A stretch of 64,000 nt of DNA from Prostheceraeus crozeri (taxonomy: Eukaryota > Platyhelminthes > Polycladida > Euryleptidae): positions 62,001-126,000 of the forward strand of contig CAJQUW010008944.1 of assembly GCA_907163375.1 (NCBI GenBank). Reading direction: 5' to 3'. This document shows positions 12,544 to 24,821 of the stretch, one piece after another. The position numbers were made by a program, and so were the translations under genes. Under the pieces are notes generated by a model, which was given only the letters and a program-made list of their open reading frames with translations, was not told where the DNA came from and did no database searches. The stretch's first letter is position 1, and each line of letters opens with the position of its first letter.

Positions 12544-14861
12544 CAGGGCTGTGGAGCCGGAGCCGAGCCGGAGCCGGAGCCTTAAGGAGCCGATGGTTTT
12601 GGTCGGAGCCGGAGCCGGATCCGGAGCTGATTTATCACAAAGGCTCCGGCTCCGATAGTTTGAGCTTTGATATAAATCTAGAATTTTGAAAGTTATTAAT
12701 TGGCATCATAAAAAAATTAAATCATTTGAAATCTAAAGATATGTCTTTTAAGTATACCAATGATCTGTCCTCCACGATATCTTTCTTTGCAGTTGCCGCC
12801 TTCTTTTGTATTATATTTATTATATATTTACACACATGTGTAATATTTTTTTATTGCATATGTTTCGTAAGACTAATTTCCATATTGACAACGTATTCTC
12901 CAAAATCCATTAATTTGAAGACTTGCTATATGCATGCTAACTAGATGATTGTAGATTCCTAGAGACAAGTCGCCAGTCATTTATGTACACATTTCCAGTT
13001 CAGTCAGCAAAGATAACATAGATACATTTCTTGCGCAATGTCTTAAATCTAATACGGTTACTATGTAGGCTATCATCTATCGGTATGGCTACTGGCAGAA
13101 GCTACTGGCATCTGTGACAATGCCAATTTCCTTAGATTGTATTGTAGGCTCTTGTGCAGTCCCCCCACCTACATTTTTCAAAACAATCGATTATTCAATT
13201 TGATCAATTTTGATTGGAGGGATAACTCTTCACACTCACACGAATGACCTGACAACAAGTCCTCGCATGGCTATAGCAATAAGCGACCCAGCCACTTCTA
13301 GTAGCGCCTTATTATTCTTAATCTCATACACAATGAATTTCCTTTAACTTCAAAATTCAAACGGTATATTTCAATGCGAAAAAACCCGAAGGCAAATTAC
13401 AATGTTGACTTGCTGACGAAGTTTGCGACCATGACATCGCAATTACCTACGTAGATTTTTACAACAGCACGGAATGCTTCACTCAAACCGGTGATGCTGA
13501 AACGGACATCCAATGGTGCTGCATCTTTTGACCAGAGAAAAAATGGGGGGGGGAGGACTGCACAAGAGCCGTATTATGTAATAATATTTCCCCAAATGTC
13601 ATAGATCTGTGGATTTCAAGAATTTTCATTGTTATTTTTTCCGTCTGTCAACACTTTATGCTGATATAATGCTGACTTATATGTAAACAATAAAAAAAGA
13701 CTGAGACGCTCTCAATAAAGGCGCCTTTTGACCTCCCTTTTTCTATTGTCTGTGACATTAAATCGCACGCGCATTCAAAAGCTAGCAAAGTAGATGGGAT
13801 TTCTGCTCGGTGCTCGCAGTCAAATTTTTATTATGCTTAGCACCCTGCAACATACTGTGTGATACTCCGAGTTCAGTTTCATCAGCCTAACCATCATCAG
13901 AGGAATAGTGGTAATGTGTTATACATAAATTGAATATAATAATATACATGAATCATTGATGAATTATTTAGTGCAACTTTACGCCATAATGAAAAATACG
14001 AAATTAATATAATGTAAGTTAGGCCTTAACTTATTAAGTATGCTGCATAGAATTACAAAACTTGTCCTAAATTTGATATTTTTAATTTTTTTAAGTATAA
14101 TTTTCAATTGTACATTTCTAGCCTACACTGCAATGAGGCTATCTAAATTACAATTTCTACAGATGATGAGTCGTGAGCTACCCACCGATCATATTATTCA
14201 TGGACCAACAGACTATTGAATAAAGGCAATAACAAATAACAATAACAACCTAAGCTAGCCTATATACACCTTAATATCCAATAAAGCAATTGATATCTTT
14301 ATTGATACGGTATATTTGGCTATATAGCCGATACCCTTTCCATGTTCGAGTAGATACAGACCCTATAAGCTATTTAGAGGCATACGCTATCCAGTTTCAT
14401 ATTCAAGCTTTGTTAAAAAGCTTATACTACTATTCGGCCCCTGTGACGGCTAATTAGGTATATCATCATCACTTCATGTTGTCTTATTTAATGTAGCCTC
14501 GTAGTAGACTGGTTGCAGGCTAGGCCAATTTATATTTAGCCAGTGCGGGAGATCTTTATCTAATTTAACCGATCCTGGCTATAAATTTATTTTATCTTTC
14601 AGAGATAATCAATTCATGCAAAAATATATGACAAGTATGTTATTTGTCATTATATTAGGCTATTATCATTTTTATTATTAACGTAAGTCGTTGCTTGTTA
14701 ATGAAAACTAATTTGATGATTGTAGCAAGCCCCTAAAGGCCACACCGTTATCCAAAAAACCCGTTCAACGGATCCAGGATAACCAGCATAGATAGAACCT
14801 GAATTTGAAGTCGGAGCCGGAGCCGGAGCCGATGAGATAACGCATCGGCTCCACAGCCTTG
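12544..14861. mobile_element. Non-autonomous hAT-like element with GGAGCC subterminal repeats
   Basis: The left end is CAGGGCTGTGGAGCC followed by tandem GGAGCC/GGAGCCG units; the right end is the complement, GGCTCCACAGCCTTG, again with GGAGCC units inside. The flanks are TATGATGG on the left and CATGATGG on the right, an 8-bp target duplication with one mismatch. CAG-type ends with 8-bp duplications define hAT elements. No transposase is seen in the 2.3-kb interior, so it would depend on an autonomous relative. A smaller inverted-repeat element is nested inside at 13147-13570. Confidence 0.8.
13147..13570. mobile_element. Nested inverted-repeat element (MITE-like)
   Basis: The ends are GGCTCTTGTGCAGTCCCCCC on the left and the near-perfect complement ending GGACTGCACAAGAGCC on the right, 424 bp apart. 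The flanks GTATTGTA and GTATTATG agree at 6 of 8 positions, a possible 8-bp target duplication. It has no coding capacity. It sits inside the hAT-like element, so it inserted later, unless it is an internal fold of that element. Confidence 0.6.
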
Positions 14862-16058
14862 CATGATGGTCATTGACAAGTCGCCGTAATAGCCGTGTCC
14901 AATATGTTGGATATCAGAAGTCAAATAAAACTTGATGTCCATGATATTAGACATTAGAAGCCATCTTAAGTCTCACAGCAAATAAGTGAACTTGTACTGC
15001 CATGATTAAATCTAGATATCTCATCAGATACATGGATGAAGTAAGTTACTCTCATGCAGGTCTCTTTAGACGATCTTCCGATGCTAATGTGATTCATCTA
15101 CTTTATTTTCTCACCTTAGAAAGCGAATTCTTTTAAGGTAAAGATCAGGTCCATTATTTTCCCAACATGTCATATGATGACTAGGAATTCATTTATTGAA
15201 CGACAAATGAGCTAAACGAATTCACTCGAGTCATTTCATCGTTTTACTGTGCCGTTGACGCATCTCATCAGATCTAGCAATCGAATGATGTTTGATATTT
15301 GGACTCATGTTTAAGATATTACCACCACTTAAGATATACCTACCACTTCCATGTGATGAAGACGCAATGATTTCCGGGTACTTCTACTCTCCAGCACTCC
15401 ACATTTTCCAATGTTTCCAAATTCATCGACTTTCGTCAAACATAGACTTGATCTGTCACTGAGTGATGTCACAACAACACTGAGAAATCTTACTTGACCC
15501 CTGGGATGAGGGATCGGTCCCATTAGAACACAAGATTACAGCTGTAATGATCATAAACTTCGTGGGATTGTTGTCACACTGCAGCTACAGTGAACGACAA
15601 AGCAAGTGCTGTAAATTTCCTACAAACCACAGGAATTTTACACACTCAAGACTTTTGCGACGGTAGTGAGACTGCACTTAGGAGCAAGAGAAGATCGCTG
15701 ACGATGCAACACTCGAGGCTGTCAACAACAAAAATGTGGTAGGGGGAAGAATAGAAGTGCCGGTTCCCGACACCGGTAGAGAGAGAATCTGTGGAAATGC
15801 AAGAAACGGGCAATCCGGAATTTGAACCTACCGACTAAGGCTTTCAATCCCGGGATCCCGTGATTATCTCATTTTTACTGCATACTCTAAACCAGAACCT
15901 CCTAAATCACACACTAAAGCAACATCCTATTCGCAACTAATAAAAAAAATCCTAAAGCAAAGCGTTTTAGTTGACTTCATAGTTGACTTGCCTTCTCTCT
16001 AGTCATTCAATTTTTTCATCCTGTTGGACATTCATTTGTCCGTGATAATCTGTCTAAC
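14862..16058. other. No recognised gene
   Basis: AT-rich sequence. A minus-strand frame at 15329-15523 has no recognisable motif. A stretch near 15800-15850 looks faintly like a tRNA T-arm on the minus strand but does not fold into a cloverleaf. Confidence 0.4.
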
Positions 16059-16360
16059 ATGGCATCTAAGGTGGAGAAAGCTCAATACGTTCTATGGTTT
16101 CATGAAACTAAGTCTCCGATCTCCGTCGGATGTGAAAAGCATGAAGAACTGGTACGAATAGATCAAGGAGACTGGTAGCGTTGGTGATCTCAATAGGAGA
16201 CGGAGAACACCAGGAAGTGGAGAAGTGGTTGATACAGTGCGCAGTTCTTTTGAGAGGAGTCCGACAAATCAACTCGAAGAGCTTTACAAGAACTTGGTAT
16301 TATTGAAGAGCACCAATGGCCAGCGTCGACATTCAGCCTTCGGTGAGAACTGCCGGCACA
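16059..16360 (+). pseudogene. Mariner-related transposase, N-terminal helix-turn-helix part
   Basis: From ATG at 16059 the sequence reads MASKVEKAQYVLWFHETKSP, then in neighbouring frames MKNWYEQIKETGSVGDL, RSSFERSP and STRRALQELGII. This order is the DUF4817-type helix-turn-helix N-terminus of a widespread animal transposase family related to Tc1/mariner. At least two frame changes separate the blocks, and sequence after about 16360 is unrelated, so the DDE catalytic half is missing. It is a truncated fossil. Confidence 0.75.
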
Positions 16361-17829
16361 ATTGGTCAAACATGTGTTACCGTAGCTAGCCTAGTTAAGT
16401 TCTTACGATGTGTTGTAGCGAGTTAACCAAAATCCACTTCTCTGCACTGCAAACCGCACTCTACCAAACCGATAAAATGCTTGCTAACAAATGTTATATT
16501 GCTTTTCATTTGGTGGCGTTTTTTTTACTATTTGGCAGCAAAGCTACCAGACATACATGCTGTCTACTGATGCTTCTCTTTCTTCTAGTCGTATAAAAAT
16601 GTTAATAGATTATAACTGTAGATCAAATACTTTTCATAGTATTGTACCATGAATGATTCCACATTTCTACCAGTAGAAGAGTTGAAATCTATGCTATCAA
16701 TAATTGTTCATCCAATTGTCATTTAAATTCTCCATGACCGATTTCAATCTAGTCTCACTTCAAGCTTTGTTATGTTGTTACCATGGGGTTGATAATGCGA
16801 TTGTGTTCAGACTCTATGGCGGAATCCTCTGTACTCAAGAAAGAAAAGTATTGTCTACTTTTGAAATTGTCTTAAAATGTTTAACTTTGTTAATTTTCAA
16901 TGTTTTGTCATGATTTACATGGTAATTTTCAAAGTTTGCATTATAATTAATAATGGCATATTTCAAATTTAGTCTGTATTTTGTAGTAGTGTTTTTAAGT
17001 TATTTTCATGACAATTCAACAGTGGTTCAACGAAAGACTTTTAAAGTTTTATGCTTTTCATGCTATAAATTCGTGCATGTCTATTGAAGCACTGTTCTCT
17101 GTTAATTCTTGAATGATGCATATGACAATACGAAGCATACATTGCGAATTATTTGAGGTGATACTTTTTGCAAGTTATAGATATCTTCATTCCGTGAATT
17201 ATATGTCATTCCATAAAAGTAACAGTCTCAAAAATGATGTTTCTCAGCCGCATAGGAACTACCTGCATCGTAGACAGATTGTCATTTCAAAATGAAAAGG
17301 TTACAAAGGGAACTGTGCTTTAACCCATTAAACGCGGCTGTGGTTTCTTTGCATAGTTCGAATTACATTAATCAATATGGCTTGAAACATCATGAAACAT
17401 GGAAATTTTCACATGTAGAATGGATACGAGCCATTTCGGATCGATTTCCAAGATGGCATATATTCAAGGCGAAATTCACGAGGTGAGAACAAATCCTACT
17501 TAAATCATTACGGGAACTACAAACGTTTCTGCCTTGTTTGCCGTCATCAGTGTAGTAGTATACCCTATTGTAGAGAATCAGTTAATCAGATGCCGATAAA
17601 CCGTCATCCCACCTCCAGACATCTACAATTAGTGAAATAATATAATAATATATAATATATACATGCCACCGCGTTTAATTGGTTAACTTTATCAATACAT
17701 GAGTTGTCACTCAATAACAGCCCAATGGTCCCACCTTCCCTTAACGTCCGAGGTAGTGCGGCGTTTTTTTCCGTCGGGGACCGCACGGGAGTTTTTCTAA
17801 GTCTTTTCTCGATATAGATGGATATTTAG
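16361..17829. other. No gene; short blocks shared with 26865-26960
   Basis: Blocks at about 17272-17325 and 17685-17735 (GAAAAGGTTACAAA...; ACTTTATCAATA..GAGT) match consecutive parts of 26865-26940, so one copy has about 360 bases inserted or the other has lost them. No coding sequence is recognised. Confidence 0.5.
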
Positions 17830-19062
17830 ATCCTAAATCAAAGTATTTTTTCAATTTCTCTTCAAATGCTGTCGACAGCATGAGTGAGCTTCAGACCTTC
17901 TTATCAACTGCATTTGAAGATTTAAATTTGTGCATTTTTAGAAACATTTCACTGCTCGGGAAATGTAGAGAAATTGAGTGTTGAAGACAATTTTCAAACT
18001 GCCAGTTTTTGCATGAATGATTTTATCTGGACACCTAAATAATGTTTCTCATCAGAATGCAATTCAAGCAAATAAAAAGAGGATATAGAAAATTGTGTAA
18101 TTGAAATCTGTTTCATGAATTAAATGGTTTTCTTGTTCAGAAGTGGTACAATACCATTTTATGGTCATTTTTATCCGCAAACAGGCATGTTTTATGCAGA
18201 TATGGACACCGATGACGGATAAAGTGCATCCTTATGGCAAGGTCAACTCATATCAAGTGCTTACGTGTCCTAGCATCGAATATGGGTCATTTCTCTATTA
18301 GGAGCTACACGTACTGTGTTCATGTCAACAGATTTTCACTTTCCTATTAAAGCAAGTTATATCGAAGCAAGTTACATTTCAATAGAATGAGTGAATATAT
18401 TTCCTTAAATCAACAATGTGTGGAAAGTGATCTGCTCAATTTTGCTTTGAATATTTGTGATATTCTATAAAGTCAATAATGCTGCTTTGTTCACAGATGT
18501 TTGAGAAACTGTTTACTATCTCGCCCTAACATGTGACTTTCAAAATCAATTACAACACTTACAGATGATTTTGTAAGAAATGGCTTTTCCCTGACATGTG
18601 AAGAGTCAATACAGCAATCTTAACATTAGAACTTAGCAGCCCCGAACCCGTCAATTGACGATTTTAAGAATAAAAATGTTCCTAAGTTTTGAACAAGGTG
18701 TTGCTTTCCATTTCCTTTTATGACATTTCTTTATTCACAGAGTCATTCCACGAAAAACTTGTGGCTATTGAAAAATTACACAGAAATATGAAATACAGGT
18801 CTTTATACCTTCAAGTGCCGATACCGTCAACTATTACGATATCAAATGTTATTGATCAAAACATTGATTTAATGTCTGTTATTCCTCACATAATGAGATT
18901 TATGATCATGTCATATGATTTTCTTGCATTGTTTTTATGGTGATGATAATGAATTGTCAAATTCCTCTATTTACTCAATGCTCAATTTTTTATTATCATT
19001 GCAGAAAATAATAATTTTCATTAGAATTCAGTGTATTGCTAGAAATAATGAAAATCAAATAT
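17830..19062 (+). repeat. Unclassified interspersed repeat, family copy A (longest)
   Basis: This 1.2-kb block is the longest of four related copies in the window; the others are 37425-37860, 42348-43176 and 46308-46912. Shared blocks include GAATATGGGTCATTTCT, CAACAGATTTTCACTTTCC and ATCAACAATGTGTG. An 84-codon frame at 18689-18943 also occurs in the copy at 42799-43053, but the substitutions between them are mostly amino-acid changing, which argues against selection on a protein. No termini of a known superfamily are seen. Confidence 0.75.
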
Positions 19063-19600
19063 TCGAAACTATATCATGTGGCACTTAGTATTCGGATATA
19101 CTGTATGTTTGTTATACATTAGAAAACGTGTGATCTGTAATATTAGCTTCCAATCTTGAATGTAGCGGGATCTAGAGCTATTTTAAGAAATTATATTTTT
19201 TCCAAATATTTTTAATTCTCAAATTTTGAATTTTCACGCAGCAATAACTTTTTTCTGTATGTTCGTTGCTCAACCAAACGTTGCATGCAGCATTAGTTTT
19301 TGGTATGAAGGATTACCTGTATGAATTTCAACGGGTAACTGGCATGTAGAGCGGAGCTATATGGCTCCAAAGATTGTGAAAAAATTGGTTCCGCGAAAGA
19401 ACACAATAAATGTAAACTTATCTTGCAACTTTCTGTATTCGTGTATGGTTACCTGTAATAACCATAATGATCGTGCTGCTGTATATCAGTGTGTTTCACA
19501 TCTGTGACCTTAAGCGGTAACCAGAATATAGAGTGCTAAACAGGCATTCAAAAATCGAATTTTTTCAATAAATGCCGAAAATGGCTATTTTTAAGCTGTG
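19063..19600. other. No recognised feature
   Basis: AT-rich sequence between the repeat family copy and the CACTG-ended element. Nothing is supported. Confidence 0.5.
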
Positions 19601-20602
19601 CAATGTAAATGAATGGATACGAAAATTACATACAAATATATACCAAAATCACATGCAATTTGAAACTAACATCTGATACGAGATTCTGGCATGTCTATAA
19701 AGATCTGATATGTTTTTCATACCACATCTCACTTACTTTTGTATGTGATTGAAATGTGACGATACGAACTATCTGTGATTGGCTGTTTTACACTGAAATA
19801 CGAGTTGTTGGTATGTTTTATATACGAGACCCGATGGAAATTCATCCTTATTAGAATGCCTCTGGCTTATGTTTGGTATGTGAAGCTTCAAATCACATAG
19901 CAAAAAAAGTACATATATATTACATACTACTATCAAATAACTTTTTTTGGTAATACCAGTCGTGAATATTTTTTGTTTGATAGAGTGATATTCAACTGGA
20001 TTAGATGTATTGTGAATTTTATGCTCCACGAATATGTCGTCGATGCTACTTGTCTACCAACATTAACCGAACGTGTAGTTACTTTTTGACCAAAGTTGAT
20101 AAACATTATTTCATTTAAACAATATCTTTCGTGAAATCTTGTTGACTTATATATTTCAAACATAACTATTTTTGTGTTCATGAATTATAATGTGTTTTTA
20201 TTTTGGATTGATAATATGCTTAATTTCAAAATCACATGATGCATAATTATTGGTGGTTGAATACTTATTGATTACTTATGAAATGCCTTAGAATTGTGCG
20301 CATTAAAATCGAATTCAGTACTGAAATTATGACTCTCGAATGTCATTATCTCACTACTTACAAAACAGTAGTAACATTAGAGTGATCTTTATTGACAAAA
20401 GGCCCTAAATCAACATATTTTGGACATAATTGATGCTTTCTTTTAACATTCTGCTGGTATGGGTTTAGTATGTAAAGCATACCACATTTGAAATAACATA
20501 TGAAAAGCATACAAATATATACCATGAGAATACAGAAATATACCAAAAAGATATTTTGGTATGCATCCTTCGTATGTGATTGGTATTGAGTGATTTACAG
20601 TG
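19601..20602. mobile_element. CACTG-ended non-autonomous DNA element, copy A
   Basis: The 1002-bp block matches 35681-36652 along its whole length. It begins CAATGTAAAT and ends ATTTACAGTG, an imperfect inverted repeat, and is flanked by TG on both sides (a 2-bp target duplication if real). The interior is AT-rich with several ATACCAAAA/TTTTGGTAT units in both orientations and has no transposase. CACTG ends with 2-3-bp duplications point to the CACTA/EnSpm group, but this assignment is tentative. Confidence 0.65.
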
Positions 20603-20620
20603 TGCTAGCTTTTTTTAGTA

Positions 20621-22407
20621 TTGATATATCTCAATAGAGCCAAATATGACTTTCGAAGTTCGAGTTTTGTTGGACTAGATATACTTCATCACTCGACATT
20701 GTACTTTTGAATGGTAAAGTTTCGGCGAAATGCTCAGGATCCATCTATCTTACTGTTTTCTGAAGTAATCAATTAGTTTTAGTGATTTCAATTATTCTAA
20801 TAGTGAGATATCCTTCACAACGAACCGGAAATGGAAACTGCATTAATTTCAGACTGTGATAGTGTAAATAGCTTTTGACTGACTCAGTATCGCAGAATGT
20901 TTTCTGAGCGAAGCCCACGAACCATTAATATTTACCTAGCTCCGAGACTAGGTATGTATCACCGACCACAAGTGTCGCGAGCAAAAAAGAAAAGTCTAGT
21001 AGACCCTAACAGATTACCTAATGTATTGTCAACAGAATTTCGAACTTCATTCTTTTCATATTTTCCTGGTAGCTGCAACATTTTCCCAGGTATCACTGTT
21101 GTCTTACTACTGATTGGTAGGCATAATCAGTCAAGGATCATATATATAGACTACCCTTCTGTATTTTTAAATAGCACTGAGAATCTCTCATCTGCGTTTC
21201 ATTCATCATATTCGAGATCATATGTATTTAGCGAACCGCTATTATTAAATCACACCTGAATAAAATAGTTCAGACTTTTCATGTGGAAATCCAGGCTTGC
21301 ACGACGACGACTGACTGACTGAATTTCATGTAATTTTACATTTGTATTGTAACTGCTCATTATTTCAAGTATTCTCTTACGTAAATTAAAATTACAAAGT
21401 GAAGAATTCCCAATGAAGCAAGCGTGGACAAATATTTTAAGCATCGTAATCAATATCCCATGTGAATCATTGATTACGTTTGATATCAACAATTACTGTT
21501 GTTGATCCCTCTGATTCATAAATCACTCATACGAAGCAAATTATTCCTGTTCATAGAAAAATTAAACCAGATCATTTTTCAAGCCTTTCATAAAACTGCA
21601 CACTATACAAAAGAAACTCAGGATTATAGGTTTCATAAAAAGAAAACAAGCTAAAGCGGTATTCTACCCAGCCTTTCAAAATTAATGCAAAATGTAATGC
21701 TTTTCATATATTTGGTAATAAAAAGGGACACGAATATATTTCATTCTTGTCCAAGTAACTTTTTATTATATTCTTATTATATTAGGACCATGTGTTTGGG
21801 TTACACATAACTTTCATTAATGTGATTATTACGTGATCAATTTAGAATGCTATTGAAAAACCTCAGAACGGAATGGAGTGGCTTCTCATGATCAATATTT
21901 TCACATTATCATGATACTAAAATATCAATAGGCCTATTGTTTCAAATTGTGGTTTACCCATGGATTGGTGTAATCAAAAATGCATTTCCTGCATGAACGA
22001 TCTTTCGATGCTAGAGGATTATCATGGCAATTTATTAGTATAAGTCAGTCATCTGTCATGAAAAGAGATTCTATGTATTTCATGCAACCAAATTATTATC
22101 CACCACAATCGAATTGTCTTGCATATTTTTGTACACAATATTTTTCAACATTAACTTTGAAATAGTGTTTGTAACAAATTCGTTAGGGCTCTTCTCCGGT
22201 TCGTTGCGAATGATATCTCACCATTCGAATAATTAAAATTATTAAAACTAATTGGTTACTTCGGAAAACTGTAAGATAAATCGATCATGAGCATTTCGCC
22301 GAAACTTTACTATTCAAAAGTACAATGTCGATTGATCAAGTATATCTAGTCCAAAAATACTCGAACCTCGAATTGGCTCTATATTTGGATCTATTGCAAT
22401 ATATCAA
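20621..22407. mobile_element. Long-inverted-repeat (foldback-like) element
   Basis: Bases 20621-20828 and 22196-22407 are reverse complements with roughly 80-85% identity over about 210 bp. Shared blocks include GACATTGTACTTTTGAAT, AAAGTTTCGGCGAAATGCTC and CGAACCGG. The interior of 1.37 kb holds a 120-codon plus frame (20897-21259) with no recognised motif, and a minus frame at 21250-21492, also unassigned. No clean target duplication is visible. It could be an old DNA transposon with long termini, a foldback element or two head-to-head copies of a short repeat. Confidence 0.7.
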
Positions 22408-22734
22408 AGTTTCAGATATAATATCTATCAAAATCTCTAACAAAATCTATCAAAATTTCTTACCGCACACCAACTTAACGTTTTCAAGTGCTGTTGTCCA
22501 AACAAAAGCGATGTTCTCCTCAAAACCGTATAATCAAGGCCTTTCGACCGCCACCGACGATCATTATAAGGACACTGACACTGCTATCGAGATCATAGTT
22601 CAGTTCACAAACATGCATGCATGACGTCACAGAACATGGAACGCAAAAGACACGAAAAAGTGATGAAAACAAAGGATGCAAATAATGGCATGAAGTATGG
22701 AGAGACACTAGCAAGAGACTGCAAACATTATATA
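22408..22734. other. Short spacer, possibly degraded 5' part of the Penelope-like element
   Basis: A frame at 22325-22624 overlaps the right inverted arm and this spacer. Weak resemblance to the N-terminal part of Penelope-type RTs around 22520-22600 is too degraded to rely on. Confidence 0.25.
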
Positions 22735-23231
22735 TTCGAGGTATTTTAAATCTGCTGAAGGCCTGTACGTGCAGGAAGATGGTGCAACTATGGGAAGCAG
22801 CCTTGGTCCTGTAGCGGCCAATATCTTCATGACATATTTCGAGGCTGAGATATTGGAGAAAGCCTCATGTTATGGTCTGCCAACAACTACCTTATGACTG
22901 AGATATGTGGACGATATTTTTCTATTTTGGTCATCATCCGAGGAGGATTGAAGAGTTTCTTTAATTTTACTAACTCCCCTCGGCCTACTATACGGTTCCA
23001 GGATCTTCTGAACAAAAGAAGTGATTCACTGCTCACTTTTTCGATCTCTCGAAAACCGACACACTCTGGTTTGTATTTGGGGCGTGTCTCTTCTCATCCC
23101 AAAGGTGTTTTTAAATCTGTGGTGAGCAGTTTGACAACAAGAGAGAGCAGACGTTGCTCTGATTCGACGATTGCTGCGGAGAAGTCTTGCTTAAGAACTA
23201 CTCTTCACAAGTGGTGAGATTTCCAGAAGTC

Positions 23232-24439
23232 TGGGAATTTGTGATAGACAAACTAGTGATACAAACAGTGAGAGTTCTGCGGTCTGATGTTTTGTGATAG
23301 ACAATCTAGTGATACAAACAGTGAGAGTTCTGCGGTCTGAGAGTTTGAGATAGACAATCTAGTGATACAAACGTGAGAGTTCTGCGGTCTGTGAGTTTGT
23401 GATAGACAAACTAGTGATAGAAACAGTGAGAGTTCTGCGGTCTGTGAGTTTGTGATAGACAAACTAGTGATACAAACAGTGAGAGTTCTGCGGTCTGTGA
23501 GTTTGTGATAGACAAACTAGTGATATAAACAGTGAGAGTTCTGCGGTCTGTGAGTTTGTGATAGACAAACTAGTGATACAAACAGTGAGAGTTCTGCGGT
23601 CTGTGAGTTTGTGATAGACAATCTAGTGATACAAACAGTGAGAGTTCTGTGGTCTGAGAGTTTGAGATAGACAATCTAGTGATACAAACAGTGAGAGTTC
23701 TGCGGTCTGAGAGTTTGTGATGGACAAACTAGTGATACAAACAATGAGAGTTCTGCGGTCTGAGAGTTTGTGATGGAAAAACTAGTGATACAAACAATGA
23801 GAGTTCTGCGGTCTGAGAGTTTGTAGTAGACAAATTAGTGATACAAACAGTGAGAGTTCTGCGGTCTGACAGTTTGTGATAGACAATCTAGTGATACAAA
23901 CAGTGAGAGTTCTGCGGTCTGACAGTTTGTGATAGACAAACTAGTGATACAAACAGTGAGAGTTCTGCGGTCTGTGAGTTTGTGATAGACAAACTAGTGA
24001 TACAAACAGTGAGAGTTCTGCGGTCTGTGAGTTTGTGATAGACAATCTAGTGATACAAACGGTGAGAGTTCTGCGGTCTGTGAGTTTGTGATAGACAAAC
24101 TAGTGATACAAACAGTGAGAGTTCTGCGGTCTGTGAGTTTGTGATAGACAAACTAGTGATACAAACAGTGAGAGTTCTGCGGTCTGTGAGTTTGTGATAG
24201 ACAAATTAGTGATACAAACAGTGAGAGTTCTGCGGTCTGTGAGTTTGTGATAGACAAATTAGTGATACAAACAATGAGAGTTCTGCGGTCTGTGAGTTTG
24301 TGATAGACAAATTAGTGATACAAACAGTGAGAGTTCTGCGGTGTGAGATTGTGATAGACAATCTAGTGATACAAACAGTGAGAGTTCTGCGGTCTGAGAG
24401 TTTATGATAGACAAACTAGTGATATAAACGGTGAGAGTG
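23232..24439 (+). repeat. 53-bp minisatellite, about 22-23 units
   Basis: The unit is 53 bp and contains GATAGACAAACTAGTGATAC, AAACAGTGAGAGTTCTGCGG and TCTGTGAGTTT. Units are nearly identical, differing by occasional single changes (for example GACAAACT against GACAATCT, and GTCTGTGAG against GTCTGAGAG) and one single-base deletion. Because 53 is not a multiple of three, the array cannot be read through as protein: each frame meets TGA within a few units. The array starts and stops inside Penelope-like coding sequence, so it expanded from a short piece of that element. Confidence 0.93.
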
Positions 24440-24821
24440 GGGTTCGAACCTCAATGAGGACGACGAACACCCTCCGCTCAATGTTGGTGAAGAAGAGACC
24501 ACAACCCGAGAAGGTATACGGCTCTGTATATCGCATTCCTTGCCATGGGTGTGACTGGATGTTTTGGGAGAGACAGGTCGCTGAGTGAAAGAAAGAACTA
24601 GAGAACATCGGCGAAATGTGAGAGAAGCGGACACTCACAGGTCCGAATTAGCGCGACATGCCATGGAACAGAACCATAGCATCGATTTTGATGGAACTGA
24701 AGTCCTGGACAAAGAACAAATATGGAAGAAGCTCTATGTCGTCAAGGAAGCACTATGGATTGCCAAGTTTGGTAGTGGCAATCGTGTTTCTTACAGTGTT
24801 GGTAGCTCGTGGTCTCTCTAA
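24440..24821 (+). pseudogene. GIY-YIG endonuclease part of the Penelope-like element
   Basis: Blocks in order are GVRTSMRTTNTLRSMLVKK (the linker found in many Penelope proteins), YGSVYRIPCHGCD and a GETGRS block (GIY-YIG core with its Cys pair), then RTREHRRNVREAD, SELARHAMEQNHSIDFD and LYVVKEALWIAKF. The glutamate in KEALWI corresponds to the catalytic position of the family. The first residues of the core are altered compared with a usual GIY pair. In the family this domain cleaves target DNA for insertion. It directly follows the minisatellite. Confidence 0.85.

Larger units (their letters stand above)
22735..24821 (+). mobile_element. Penelope-like element with an internal minisatellite, broken
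   Basis: The left part (22735-23215) is a 5'-truncated reverse transcriptase with motif B (GATMGSSLGPVAANIFMTYF) and motif C (LRYVDDIF), then the SRKPTHSGLYL block that follows in Penelope RTs. The right part (about 24440-24821) is a GIY-YIG endonuclease. Between them lies a 53-bp minisatellite of about 1.2 kb where the thumb-to-linker region should be. The RT part carries several breaks. Penelope-like elements prime on nicked DNA with RT and GIY-YIG in one protein; this copy is a fossil. Confidence 0.88.

Noticed and set aside
15780-15860. Possible minus-strand tRNA-like T-arm
   Set aside because: The stem does not pair over five bases and no anticodon arm or acceptor stem can be drawn.
18689-18943. 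84-codon frame conserved between two repeat copies (also 42799-43053)
   Set aside because: About eight of ten differences change the amino acid and the frame needs a TTG start; the copies are simply young repeats.
20621-22407. Polinton-like element because of long inverted ends
   Set aside because: The element is under 2 kb and shows none of the polymerase, integrase or capsid genes of that group.
24434-24446. GGGGTTCGAACC looks like a tRNA B-box
   Set aside because: It encodes the G-V-R-T start of the Penelope linker in the right frame, there is no A-box at the right distance and no cloverleaf.
23253-24638. Minus-strand frames across the 53-bp array
   Set aside because: They are by-products of the tandem repeat; a 53-bp unit shifts the frame at each step.
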